Assembly (NCBI RefSeq): GCF_041929205.1
Contig: NZ_JBHFNT010000224.1
DNA: 64,000 nucleotides
Reading direction: 5' to 3' (one strand)
Source of the DNA: Floridanema evergladense
GTDB lineage: Bacteria > Cyanobacteriota > Cyanobacteriia > Cyanobacteriales > Aerosakkonemataceae
In this document: positions 10,901-21,900 of the stretch, one piece after another
Position numbering within the stretch: the first letter of the stretch is position 1
How the letters are laid out: each line of letters begins with the position of its first letter
The notes under the pieces: model-generated
Seen by the model: the letters and a program-made list of their open reading frames with translations, nothing else
What the model was told of the DNA's origin: nothing
Databases searched by the model: none
Position numbers and translations under genes: made by a program

Positions 10901-13900
10901 AGAAATGCTTCTAATTCTTGTTGCTGTTGTGATGGGGATAACTCTCGCCAGTCTTGAGTCTGGAGTTTCACTTCTACTTGTCGAAACACTATTTGCACTG
11001 GTTGTGGCAAAGATGACCAGACAAAGGCACTGCGGAATACGGAATGATGTGCTACAACTTGTTGCCATGCTTGTTCCAAGGTGGACACATTTATGTTGCC
11101 ACTCAAGGTGCAAATCATCTGCTCAAAATATACTCCTGATTCTGGTGCAGACAAACTTTCAAACATCATCCCCTGTTGCATGGGTGAGAGGGGATAGATA
11201 TCTTCAATATTTCGCTTTTGAGTGGCGGTTAATGATAAGTTTGTCCATACTTGCTCTAGTTCGAGTTGATTGAGCTTGATTAATGGGAAATCACTCACTG
11301 TATAATCACTGTTTTCTGGGTTGAGACAGTGAGTAATGATTTCTTGCAATGTTGCCACAAATTCTTGGGCGATTTTTTCAATGGTTCGGTGTTGATGAAT
11401 ATTGCTGCTGTATGTCCAATTTATTTGCAAACATTCATTGCTAATTATGGCGTTAATATCCAGTAGTGCCGATCGCTGATTTGCTAAACTTTGGTTATTT
11501 CTACTAGCTTCTTTGGCTAGTTGTAATCCAGATGATTGATTGAATGTTTGACTAAATTGACCTAAATAGTTGAAGGTAATTTCTACGATTTTGGCGGCTT
11601 TAAATTGCTGGTTAATTTCGGGGTCATCACAGAGATAACGTAGGATTCCGTAGCCGATTCCTTTGTGAGGAATTGCCCGGATTTGTTCTTTGACTGATTT
11701 GATGATTGTTCCCCAATCATGTTGGTCTTCTAGCTCTATTAATACTGGAAAAATTGTGGTAAACCAACCGATCGTCCGGGATAAATCTACTTCCCCAATT
11801 ATTTCTTCTTCTCGCCCGTGTCCTTCTAGGTTGAATAACACTGCTTTGGCGTTAGTCCATTTACTAATTACCCGAACTAAGGCTGTTAATAATATGTCGT
11901 TGATTTGGGTTTTATATGCTGCTGGTACTTCTTGGATTAATGCCTGGGTTTGTGTGCCATTTAACGATACACAAATATTTTTGGCTGAGGCTACTGTATT
12001 CTCTCCTTGGGAATAGTCTACTGGAATTGGAGAAACTACATCGGATTCTTTTAACCAGTAAGTCAATTCTGATTTTAATTTTTCTGATTGAGCATATTGT
12101 TTGAGATGCTTTGCCCAGTCTTGGAATGAGGTGGTTTTGGCTGGAAGTTGGATTGGTTGATTTTGAGTTATTTGTTGGTATGCTGTCTGGAAGTCTTCTA
12201 ATAATATCCGCCATGATACGCCATCTACTACTAAATGGTGAATGATGATTAGTAGTCTTCCTGGTTGGGATTTTCCTAAGTTAAAATAGGCGATTTGCAG
12301 TAGATTTTCTGCTAAATCTAAGCTGGCTTGTATGCGATTGGCTTGTTTTTCAATTTCTGCGGACAGTTCGTCGGTTTCTGCTATATTTGATAAGTCGATT
12401 TCGTGAATGGTTATGTCTTCGGTTGGAGTGGCGTGAATTTGTTGCCAACCTGATTGTGTCTGGGTAAATCTTAGTCGCAAGGCATCGTGATGTTTGAGTA
12501 GTTCTTGCCAAATTGGTTTGAGGTACTCTGGGTGAAAGTCGGGTGGGGTTGTGAGTAGGAATGATTGATTAAAGTGGTGTGGTTCGGCTGGGTTTTGCTC
12601 GAAAAACCACTGTTGAATTGGGGTTAATTCTACTAGTCCTGTGATTAGTCTTTGGGGAATTTGAGTGGTTTTTCTGGTTCCGGCTACTCTGGCTAATTCG
12701 GCGATCGTTTGATGGGAAAATATTTGTTTGACTGTTAGTTCTATTCCGGCTTTTTTGGCTCGGCTGATGATTTGGATGCTTAAGATTGAATCCCCTCCGA
12801 GTTCAAAGAAGTTATCATGAATTCCGATTTGTTCGACTCGCAAAACTTGTTTCCAAATTGTTGCTAGTGTTTCTTCTTCTGGGGTGCGGGGGGCGATTAG
12901 TTTGGTTTCGATTCCTGAACGGGTTTCGGGTTTGGGTAGGGCTTTTCTGTCTATTTTTCCGTTGGGTGTGAGTGGTAAGGTTTCTAAGAATACAAAGGCA
13001 CTCGGTATCATGTATTCTGGTAACTTGGCTTTTAAGTATTCTCGCAGTTCGTTTATAGTAGGTGTAACTTCGGAATCGGAAACTAGATAAGCAACTAACC
13101 TTTTTTCTCCTGAGTTGTCTTCTCTGGCGATGACTACGCTAGATTGCACTTGGGGATGTTGGTTCAAAACTGCTTCTATTTCGCCTAACTCGATGCGGAA
13201 ACCCCGGATTTTTACTTGGTGGTCGATGCGTCCTAAGTATTCGATGTTGCCGTCGGGTAAGTAGCGGGCTAAATCCCCGGTTTTATACAGTCGTTCACTA
13301 TTGTCAAAGGGATTAGTGATAAATTTTTCTTTTGTTAATTCTGGACGATTCAGGTAGCCTCTGGCTAGTCCAGCACCTCCAATGTGCAATTCTCCTGGAA
13401 CTCCAATCGGTACTGGTTGCAGGTAGGAGTCAAGTATATAAATCTGGGTGTTGGCTATGGGTCTTCCTAGTGGTACTGTTGTTAGTTGGCTCTCTTTTTG
13501 GCATTGCCAATAGGTTACGTCTATTGCTGCTTCTGTTGGCCCATAAAGATTATGTAATTCGCATCCTAATCGCTCAAAGTATTTTGCTTGTAAGTCCAGC
13601 GATAAAGCTTCTCCACTACAAATCACTCGCCGCAAACTCTGACATGGTGCTAAGTTTTCACTTTCCAGAAATACTTGCAACATTGAGGGGACAAAATGCA
13701 AGGTGGTTACTTGCTGTTGGGCGATCAAATTTACTAAATATTCTCTATCCCGATGTCCTTCTGGTCGAGCGATAACTAACCGACTACCATTACACAATGT
13801 CCAAAAGAATTCCCAAACTGAGACATCAAAGCTAAAGGGGGTTTTTTGCAATACTACATCTTCTGTTGTCAATTGATATGCTTCTTGCATCCATATTAAG

Positions 13901-15996
13901 CGATTGCAGATGCCTTTGTGGGTGTTCATTGCTCCTTTTGGTTGTCCTGTGGAACCAGAAGTGTAAATTACATAAGCTAAGTTTTCTGGTGCTAATTTAC
14001 AGATGGGGTTTGACTGACTCCACTGTTGAATTGTTTGCCAGTCTGTATCTAAACAAATTAAGTTTTCTTGGGTGATTTTTAGCTTTTCAAGAAGTCGCTG
14101 TTGGGTCAGTATTACGGAAACTTGAGCGTCTTGAAGCATGAATTGTAGACGTTCTTGAGGATATTCTGGGTCAAGAGGAAGATATGCTCCTCCGGCTTTG
14201 AGAATCCCTAATAATCCGACTACCATTTCAATAGAACGTTCGACACAAATCCCTACTAACGCATCAGCATCCACACTTAAAGAGCGTAAGTAATGTGCTA
14301 GTTGATTGGCGCGATTATTCAATTGTGAATAAGTTAACTGTTGATTTTCAAACACTACTGCTACTGCATCTGGTGTTTTTTCTACCTGTGTTTCAAATAA
14401 TTGATGCAGACATTTATCAACTGGATAATCAGTTTGAGTATCATTCCATTCGACTAATAACTGCTGTTGTTCAGTTGTGGTTAAGATTGGTAATTGCGAA
14501 ATTGGTGTTTCAGGATTACCGACAATAGCTTCTAGTAAAGTTTGAAAATGACCTGTCATTCGCTCGATCGTTCTACCATCAAACAAATCTGTATTGTAAT
14601 TCCACTTTGCTTTCAATGTTCCTGGTAAGTCAAAAATAGTCAAAGTTAAATCAAACGCGGCTCCTGGCTCTCCTGCTATGATTGATTCCACAATTAACCC
14701 ATCATTTTCCATCAATGAAGCAGTTTCTTGACTTTGATGAGGACGTTCCCAGGCAAGCATTACTTGACATAAAGGTGAATAGCTAGGGTCACGCACAGGT
14801 TGCAGTTGTTCTACTAACAACGCAAAGGGGTAATCTTGATGGTCTAGAGCTTCTAGGATACAAGAACGCGATCGTCCAAGTAACTCTTGAAACGTCGGAT
14901 TTCCTGACAAGTCAGTTCGCAAAACCACCGGATTGGTAAAATAACCCACCACCCGTTCAAATTCACTGCGGTTGCGATTCACTGTCGGCGAACCAATTAA
15001 AATATCCTCTTGATCTGTATAACGTAGTAATAATAATTGTAAACCTGCTAAGAAAACTGTGTATAAAGATGTACCTTCCTGCTGAGCCAATTGGGTCAGC
15101 TTTTGCGTCAGTTCTTCTTCAATAGTAAAAAAGTGGTTGGCACCATTATAGGTTTGAATTGCAGGTCTGGGTCTATCCGTTGGTAAATTCAGGAGTGGCA
15201 ACTCCCCGGAAAGTTTTCGGAGCCAATAATTATATAAATCCTCCCCAATTTTACCCGCAAGCATTTGCCTCGACCAGATCGCATAATCGCGATACTGGCA
15301 ATTTTGTGCAGGTAGTTGGGGTGTTTTACCTGCGGTAATTGCTTCATATAAAATCTTTAATTCACTAACAACAATTTCTAATGACCAAAAATCCGTAATT
15401 ATATGATGTGCCGCAAGCGAAAAAATATATTCTTTAGTGATTTCAGTATTATTTTTTCGATCATTCACTAACAAATGAAAGCGAGATGATTCCCCATTTT
15501 CTAAATTAAAAACATGACTGCTTTCTTCTAGGAGTAAATTATTTATTTCATCTTTACTAGCATCAAAAATCTCTTGAACAGTAAAACAAACGGGTTGATT
15601 TTCCCGCACAGTCTGCATTGGTTTGTCATTGATTGTGGTAAAAGTAGTGCGAAAAACTGGATGGCGTTCAACTAGAAGTTGGCAAGCTTGTTTGAGAGCC
15701 GGAATATTTAAATTGTTAACTAATTTGGCTGCATAAGTGACGTTATAAGCAACACTGTTCGGTGCTAATTGATAAAGAAACCACAGAGCTTCTTGACCGT
15801 AAGAGAGGGGATATGTTGCCAGATTATCAGTACTTTTTCCTAAAATTTGGATAATTTCTGACTTGTATTGTTTGATTTGCGTCAGTAAATCAGGAGTTAA
15901 TACCTTTTCCGGTGCTCGGTAACGCAGTTTGTCTTCATCAACCCAGAGTTCAACATTCTTGGCAGACAGATGTTGTAGAAGCTTAGTTAAATTCAT
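7981..15996 (-). CDS. NRPS, TubC-C-A(Ser)-PCP-E-C-A(Tyr)-PCP
   Basis: This 2671-aa bimodular synthetase adds D-Ser and then an aromatic residue. Domains by rough residue: TubC docking 1-55; C domain 60-480 with HHIITDFWS near 195, a variant I associate with C domains that accept polyketide chains; A1 500-1010, pocket D-V-W-H-I-S-L-I-D (Ser); PCP with GGDSI near 1067; epimerase about 1110-1540 with HHLVVDGVSW near 1254; second C domain, DCL type by position, HHILLDGWS near 1734; A2 2020-2530, pocket D-A-S-T-V-A-A-V-C, a published Tyr code; PCP with GGHSL near 2587; Lys/Arg-rich tail of about 55 residues before the PKS. The ATG overlaps the upstream stop (ATGA), and GAAGGAG lies in the end of the upstream gene, so translation is probably coupled. 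Near-identical DNA blocks occur at the starts of both A domains. Confidence 0.95.
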   Translation of the reverse strand: MNLTKLLQHLSAKNVELWVDEDKLRYRAPEKVLTPDLLTQIKQYKSEIIQILGKSTDNLATYPLSYGQEALWFLYQLAPNSVAYNVTYAAKLVNNLNIPALKQACQLLVERHPVFRTTFTTINDKPMQTVRENQPVCFTVQEIFDASKDEINNLLLEESSHVFNLENGESSRFHLLVNDRKNNTEITKEYIFSLAAHHIITDFWSLEIVVSELKILYEAITAGKTPQLPAQNCQYRDYAIWSRQMLAGKIGEDLYNYWLRKLSGELPLLNLPTDRPRPAIQTYNGANHFFTIEEELTQKLTQLAQQEGTSLYTVFLAGLQLLLLRYTDQEDILIGSPTVNRNRSEFERVVGYFTNPVVLRTDLSGNPTFQELLGRSRSCILEALDHQDYPFALLVEQLQPVRDPSYSPLCQVMLAWERPHQSQETASLMENDGLIVESIIAGEPGAAFDLTLTIFDLPGTLKAKWNYNTDLFDGRTIERMTGHFQTLLEAIVGNPETPISQLPILTTTEQQQLLVEWNDTQTDYPVDKCLHQLFETQVEKTPDAVAVVFENQQLTYSQLNNRANQLAHYLRSLSVDADALVGICVERSIEMVVGLLGILKAGGAYLPLDPEYPQERLQFMLQDAQVSVILTQQRLLEKLKITQENLICLDTDWQTIQQWSQSNPICKLAPENLAYVIYTSGSTGQPKGAMNTHKGICNRLIWMQEAYQLTTEDVVLQKTPFSFDVSVWEFFWTLCNGSRLVIARPEGHRDREYLVNLIAQQQVTTLHFVPSMLQVFLESENLAPCQSLRRVICSGEALSLDLQAKYFERLGCELHNLYGPTEAAIDVTYWQCQKESQLTTVPLGRPIANTQIYILDSYLQPVPIGVPGELHIGGAGLARGYLNRPELTKEKFITNPFDNSERLYKTGDLARYLPDGNIEYLGRIDHQVKIRGFRIELGEIEAVLNQHPQVQSSVVIAREDNSGEKRLVAYLVSDSEVTPTINELREYLKAKLPEYMIPSAFVFLETLPLTPNGKIDRKALPKPETRSGIETKLIAPRTPEEETLATIWKQVLRVEQIGIHDNFFELGGDSILSIQIISRAKKAGIELTVKQIFSHQTIAELARVAGTRKTTQIPQRLITGLVELTPIQQWFFEQNPAEPHHFNQSFLLTTPPDFHPEYLKPIWQELLKHHDALRLRFTQTQSGWQQIHATPTEDITIHEIDLSNIAETDELSAEIEKQANRIQASLDLAENLLQIAYFNLGKSQPGRLLIIIHHLVVDGVSWRILLEDFQTAYQQITQNQPIQLPAKTTSFQDWAKHLKQYAQSEKLKSELTYWLKESDVVSPIPVDYSQGENTVASAKNICVSLNGTQTQALIQEVPAAYKTQINDILLTALVRVISKWTNAKAVLFNLEGHGREEEIIGEVDLSRTIGWFTTIFPVLIELEDQHDWGTIIKSVKEQIRAIPHKGIGYGILRYLCDDPEINQQFKAAKIVEITFNYLGQFSQTFNQSSGLQLAKEASRNNQSLANQRSALLDINAIISNECLQINWTYSSNIHQHRTIEKIAQEFVATLQEIITHCLNPENSDYTVSDFPLIKLNQLELEQVWTNLSLTATQKRNIEDIYPLSPMQQGMMFESLSAPESGVYFEQMICTLSGNINVSTLEQAWQQVVAHHSVFRSAFVWSSLPQPVQIVFRQVEVKLQTQDWRELSPSQQQQELEAFLKAQRQLGFDFTQAPLLRLHLIQLEANTYQLAWSFHHILLDGWSLPLVFQDLWQSYQAISQGKTVEARPSISYRHYIAWWQQQEIAPAEAFWRTKLQGFTAPTPLMIEQALAGRTTGEASYREQELHLGREATAKAVSFVREHQLTLNNLVQATWALLLSRYSQEFDVVFGATVSGRPAAIAGVESMVGLFINTLPMRVEITEQTELLELLKGLQAQLIESEQFSYSSLVEIQGWSDVPRGTALFDSIVVFENYPIERQALETNGGFSLTNFRGIEQTNYPLTLVVMPGEQLLVKISYDANRFEYDSINRMLGHFQTLLAAIVENPQTPISQLPILTTTEQQQLLVEWNDTQTDYPIDQCLHQLFEQQVEKTPDAVAVIFEDQQLTYSQLNDRANQLAHYLRSLGVDADVLVGICVERSLEMVIGLLGILKAGGAYLPLDPEYPQERLQFMLDDSQVKVLLTQQQVLDKLPATQANILCLDDIWSQISQNPQDNPNSEVSSSHLANLIYTSGSTGKPKGVMVEHRGLCNLAMAQIQAFALDSNSRVLQFASLSFDASISEIIMAFGSGATLYLGSKDSFMPGQPLMERLRDDAITHVTLPPSALAVLPVAELPTLQTIVVAGEACAAQLIQQWSVGRHFFNAYGPTEASVCATIAQCGDGDGRISIGRPIANTQVYILDFYLQPVPVGVPGELHIGGAGLARGYLNRKELTQEKFITNPFDNSEQLYKTGDLARYLPDGNIEYLGRIDNQVKIRGFRIELGEIEALLSQCHQVQAAVVIAREDIPGDKRLVAYIVPQPDTALTVSELREFLKVELPDYMIPSAFVILESLPLTPNGKVDRRTLLKHELTIQPKDDYVMPTTEVEKIIALVWQKALKLEKVGIYDNFFEMGGHSLLMVQINKQLEEMLNLQFPLTDMFKYPDIHNLSKYLTDKLQEETRSEDNDRSQTHSNSKASRNQRSQVRQQYRSQKRSEK
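9547..9632 (-). repeat. 86-bp exact repeat inside an A domain (copy 1)
   Basis: This block is identical to 14134-14219. Both encode the PLDPEYPQERLQFML region of the two A domains of the same synthetase. The offset is 4587 bp, one NRPS module plus epimerase. Confidence 0.9.
9836..9923 (-). repeat. 88-bp exact repeat at the C-A junction (copy 1)
   Basis: This block is identical to 14423-14510 and encodes the linker between the condensation and adenylation domains (QLPILTTTEQQQLLVEWNDT). It has the same 4587-bp offset as the 86-bp repeat. Confidence 0.9.
14134..14219 (-). repeat. 86-bp exact repeat inside an A domain (copy 2)
   Basis: This is the partner of 9547-9632, in the Ser-type A domain. 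Exact identity over silent positions suggests recent recombination or gene conversion. Confidence 0.9.
14423..14510 (-). repeat. 88-bp exact repeat at the C-A junction (copy 2)
   Basis: This is the partner of 9836-9923, at the start of the Ser-type module. The DNA between this and the 86-bp repeat is also very similar to its counterpart. Confidence 0.9.
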
Positions 15997-18900
15997 AATT
16001 CTCCTTCAATCCAATTGTTTTTGTTTTGATTTGATGTAATAGTAGGTACAATTTCTACTGAGGAAATACTTTTTTCATCAACAATTTGTTGGCGGATAAA
16101 TTGAGTTAAATCAACGACACTAACTCCATCCAAGAATTTAGTGATGGGGATATTAATCTCTAACTCTGCTCGACAGCGATTTCTTAACTCTACAACCATG
16201 AGAGAGTCAAGTCCCATTTTGTTTAAAGGCTCATCAATATCTAACTTAGATGTAGTTATTCCTAAGACTTTGGCAATGCGCTCCCGTAGGTAAGTTATTA
16301 AATCAGACTGATGGACTTTCTCAGGAGCAGATTGGATAAAATTAGCGAAAAATGGGGATTGACTGTTTAAATGCTGCCAATTTATTGGTAAAACTGCCAC
16401 TTGTGCCGAAGATTGATTCAACAACTGCTCTAAAACTGCTAAACCTTGTTCAGGAGAGATAACACCAATACCCATTGCTTGTAAACGTTGAGTATCCCGA
16501 CTCTCTAATTTAGCTGCCATTCCCACTTCACCCCAAGGCCCCCAGTTAATAGTTAAGGCGGGGAGATTGAGCGATCGCCGATAATGAGCTAAAGTATCGA
16601 GAAAAGCATTAGCCGCTGCATAATTTCCTTGCCCCACAGACCCAATCACCGAACTTATCGAAGAAAAACAGACAAAAAATTCCAACGGACAATCTTGAGT
16701 CAAACAATGAAGATGCCATGCACCAGACACTTTTGCCGCCATCACTCGCTCAAAGCGTTCTTTTGATTGCTGCTGCAAGACTCCATCATCCAAAACTCCA
16801 GCCGCATGAATAATTCCTCTAAGTGGCGGTAGTTGCGTGCGAATTTTTTGCAGAACTTCAACTACCTGAGTACTTTGAGAAACATCTGCTTTGAGCACCT
16901 CCACTTTTATACCTGATTGTTCCCAATCTCTAATCCGTTCTTGTACTTCTGGAGAAGGTGTACTTCTTCCAGTTAACACTATTTGTTGTACTCCTTTTTC
17001 CACCAACCATTCAGCCACCTCTAAACCTAATGCACCTAATCCACCAGTAATCAAATAACTCCCATTTGCTTTGATAGATAATGGTTCTTTTGTTGCACTT
17101 ACTGGAGGCATTGATATTACTACTTTACCGAAATGCTTGCCACTAGCTACATAACGGAAAGCATCCACTACTTTTTCCAGGGAATATACTGTTGGTGGTA
17201 AAGGCTGAAGAATACCTGTTTCAAACTTCTCTGTCAACTGGTTTAACATCATACGTATTAAACCCGGTTGACTGTAGTTAACTTCCCCTAAATCAAAGGG
17301 AAAATAGGAAACATCTTCTCTAATTGTTTTAACTTGGCTCTCATTCCAAATGCCTAATTTACCAATTTCGATAAATCGCCCTTGGTGAGCTAATACCTCT
17401 AAATTTTTGGGAATATATTCTCCATTCAAACTATTAAGAACAATATCTACTCCTTTTCCTTGTGTCAGTTTCATCACTTGTTCGGCAAAGTCTAAGCTGC
17501 GGGAGTTGATTAGGTGTTTAACTCCCATTGCTTTGAGTATTTCCCACTTTTGTAATCCAGCGGTGGCGAATACTTCTGCACCTGTAGCGAGTGCGATTTG
17601 AACTGCGGCTAAACCTACACCTCCTGCGGCAGAATGAATTAAGATTCGTTCTCCTGGTTGAATTTTGGCTAGATGATTTAAACCGTATTCTGCGGTGAGA
17701 AATGCGATCGGAATCGTCACACTTTCAATGAAACTTAAGTTCTTGGGCTTTTTAACTACCGTTCCTATTGGTAAAGTGATAAAACTGCTCAAGGCATCGT
17801 GAGTGGTAGCAAATGCCATCACTTCATCCCCAACTTGCAAGTCAGAAACATTCTCTCCCACAGCAACAACAACACCCGCACATTCCAAACCATAAGTTAA
17901 ATCGCTAATCTGAGTAATTCCCATCTGTTCGGCATAATATTCTTTCAGCATTCCCAAAGCATTAAGTACATCTCGAAAATTAATCGGAGTAGCTTGCACT
18001 TGAATTTTTACTTCGTTTGCTTGTGGAGTGCGAGGTGTCATTTCTATGAGGAATAAATTATCCAAAACTCCATATTCAGATAACTTTAATTGCACAGATT
18101 TTTGTTTGGTAGATTCGCTTTGATGTCGCACCAATCTAGCAATATATCGCTGATTCTGACGGTAGGCGATTTGGTTTTCTGTATCTGGTGCGGCTAACTC
18201 TAACAATAATGCTTGCAAGTTATGTTCTGTGGTTGCTTGGGCAGATAAGTCTAATCTAGTACATTGTAATTCGGGATATTCTAAAGCAATGACTCGACCT
18301 AATCCCCACAAACTAGAACCATTTAGGTTAACTGATTGGGGTATTGTTGTTACTGCTTGAGTTCCTTTTGTCACCAGCCATAAATGTGGAGCTTTTTCCC
18401 AATTTTGTTGCTGAACTGCTTGGACTAAATGTAAAACGCTCGAACAATTTTTTACTTCTTTTACTTCTGGTTGGTGAGTTGAAATACTCCACAAGTGAAC
18501 AATGTTGAATGATTGTTTGATATTGATGTTTTCAGTTAACAGTTTTTGGAAGTGACTTGGTTGATGGGGATTAATTTGATAATGTTGTTCGTCTATTTTC
18601 TCGTAGCTTACACCAGCAGATACTAATATGCAATTAGCTCCTTGGAGTTGCAATTTTTTGGCTAATTGTTGCCCTAGTCCTTCCGAATCAATTAAAATCA
18701 ACCAGTTCTCTGGCATCTTAGTATTAGATGTTTTTTCAGGGACTAGTTGCCATTCTATTTCATACAACCAGTCGGTAATTTTTGACTCAAGTGAATGGAG
18801 TAATAATTTAGGATTGACTTTTTTGGCTTCTACGCCAACAATTTCTGCAATTACTTGTCCGTTAATCTCAAATAGTGTGAAATCGATTAAATGGGCGTTT

Positions 18901-21900
18901 TCCCTTTGTCTTTGCAGCGCATGACACCATAATTGCTCTGTTGTTGGACTTTGGTAGAATCGGAAGTTTTCTATGGCAAAGGGTACATAAGTTTCTTCAC
19001 TAGGTAGGAAAAGGCTTGCCATTTGTAAACAAGAGTCTATTAAACCTGGATATAATTGATAATCTGCTAAACTATCTACCCAATCGAGCCATTTCATTTG
19101 GGCTAAGGCTTCTTTTTCGCCACACCAAATACTATCAAGCCACTGGAAGCTTGCACCCATTTGAATTTGTCGCTTTTGCCAACTTTGGTAAATTTCTGAC
19201 CCAGCTATTTGTTTAGTGCAACGGGCTTTGATTTCTAGAATAAAGTTAGTTTCTACTTGTTTAGTATTACCAATTTTACCGATTTCTCCTGTAGCATGAA
19301 CTAGCCATTCATTTACCTGATTGGTATCGTTTGATTCGGGAATAAAACTGATAAGTTGAAAGGAAGTTTGGCTTTCTTTTGCTGTGATGAGTAATTGGAG
19401 TTTACGAGTTTTTCCTTCTGGAATTACTAGCGGTTGAGGGAAGATAATATTTTTAATAATAAATGCCTCACTACCAAGAGTTAATTTGGCTGCACCTAAC
19501 AATAAGGAGAGATGAGAGGCTCCTGGGACGATGACTTGGTTGTAAATTAAATGGTCTAATAAGAATGGTTGATTTTCCGTGTTAAAGTCAGACTCAAAGA
19601 GGTTTTCTTTGCTTAAAGGCAACTGAAGTTTTTTGTCTAGTAATGGGTGTAGTTTTGGGAAGTTTTGTTGTCTTTGAGAACCAGAAGGTTTGTTGTCAAT
19701 CCAATAACGCTGTCTTTGCAAGGGATAGTTGGGTAAAATTACTTTGTTTCTGGGATAGTGGCGATCGAATTCTGACCAATTTACCTTTAATCCAGCAACA
19801 TATAATTGAGCTAAACTAGCAAGCATTTGTTGCCATTCGTTCATCCCTGGACGCAATGAAGGCAACCATATTCCTGTGTTTTCTAGCAAACATTCCCGTC
19901 CCATTCCTAATAAGATTGGTTTTGCCCCTATCTCTAAAAATATTTCATGTTTTAGCTGATTTAATGTTTCCATACTCCGGGTAAATTGCACGGGTTGAAT
20001 AATATGATTTACCCAATATTTTGCTGTATTAATGTTTTCATCAGCTAGGTTTCCGCTGAGGTTAGAAATGATGGGTATTTCCGGTTGATTGTAGGTGATG
20101 CTGTTAGCTATTTGCTCAAATTCTGCTAACATTGGTTGCATTAATGGGGAATGGAAGGCATGGGAAACTTCTAATTTTTTGGTTTTTATATTTTCTTTTG
20201 CAAGTTCTTCAACAATAGTTTTTAGGTCTTGGCTAACTCCAGAGATGACGATGCTTTGAGGACTGTTGATGGCAGCAATAGCTACTCTTTCACCATAATT
20301 TGTGATAATTTTCCTAATTTTTTCTTCGGAAGCTATCAGTGAAACCATCTCGCCTCCTGCGGGCAATTGTTGCATTAATTTGCCCCGATAAGCAATGAGT
20401 TTTAGTGCTGATTCTAAACTAAATACTCCAGCGACACAAGCAGCAACATATTCGCCAACGCTGTGTCCCATGACTATGTTTGGTGTGATTCCCCAAGATT
20501 TCCACAGTTGATACAAAGCATATTCAATAGCAAATAATGCAGGTTGAGTATAGGCAGTTTGATTTAATGTTTCTGCTTCGGTTTCTGGGGCATAAATTAT
20601 CTCTAATAATGATTTTTCCAGATAGGGAAGTAGTATTTCATTGCATTGTTCTAATGTTTGGCGAAAAACTGGTTGAGTGTCGTAAAGCTGCCGCCCCATG
20701 TTGAGATATTGTGAGCCTTGTCCAGAGAATAAAAAGGCGATTTTTGATGGTTTTTTCGGGGATAAAGATGGAATTTTTACATCAGTTATTTGCTCGATTA
20801 ATTGTTTTTTCGATTCAGCAACAAAGGCGAGACGACGCTCAAAATGTTCTCTTCCTGTGTTGGCTGTGTAGCAAATATCTGCTAAAGAAAGTTCAGGATT
20901 TGATATTAAATATTCTCGATAATTTTGTTGTAATTTGGTTAATGCTTGGTCAGTTTTGGCTGAGAGGGTAAGTAAGTGAACTGGACGCTCAATTTGACTT
21001 TTTATTGGTGCTGTTTCTGGTGCTTCTTCTAATATTACGTGAGCATTTGTTCCGCCAATTCCTAAAGAGTTTACTCCCGCACGTCGCGGATAACCGGAAG
21101 TTTGCCAATCTTTTAAAGTGGTGTTGACATAAAAAGGAGTGTTGGGTAAATCTAACTGCGGATTTGGTTGTTCAAAATGTAGGCTGGGGGGAATTTGTTT
21201 GTGGTAAACTGCGAGGACGGTTTTGATAAATCCGGCGATGCCAGAGGCGATTTGCAAATGACCGATGTTGGTTTTTACTGAACCTATACCACAAAAGTTT
21301 TTTGCTTGGGTACTGGCGCGAAATGCTTGGGTTAATCCGGTGATTTCGATCGGATCTCCCAGCGGTGTTGCAGTTCCGTGCGCTTCAATATATCCTATAG
21401 TCTCAGGGTCAATTTGTGCCATTGAAATTGCTTGCGTCGCTACAGAGGTTTGACCATCGCCATTAGGAGCCATGTAGCCAACTTTCGATGCCCCATCGTT
21501 ATTAATAGCAGAGCCTTTGATAACTGCATAGATGTGGTCATTGTCTGCTAAAGCGTCTTCCAATCTTTTTAATAGCACCATTCCGGCACCACTACCAAAG
21601 ATAGTCCCTTGCGCTTTGGCATCAAATGCCCGACAATGACCATCTGGTGTGACAATCATTCCTTCTTGATATAAATGACCAACTTTTTGTGGTACGTGAA
21701 TCGAAACTCCACCCGCTAAAGCCATATCACTTTCGCCACTCAGTAAGCTGGCGCACGCCATGTGAACTGTTACTAAAGATGTGGAACAAGCGGTTTGCAC
21801 ATTTACACTGGGGCCTGTAAGATTGAGTTTGTAAGAAATTCTGGTGGTGATGTAATCTTTATCATTAGCAACCATCATTTGCAAGCCACCCATTGAGTCC

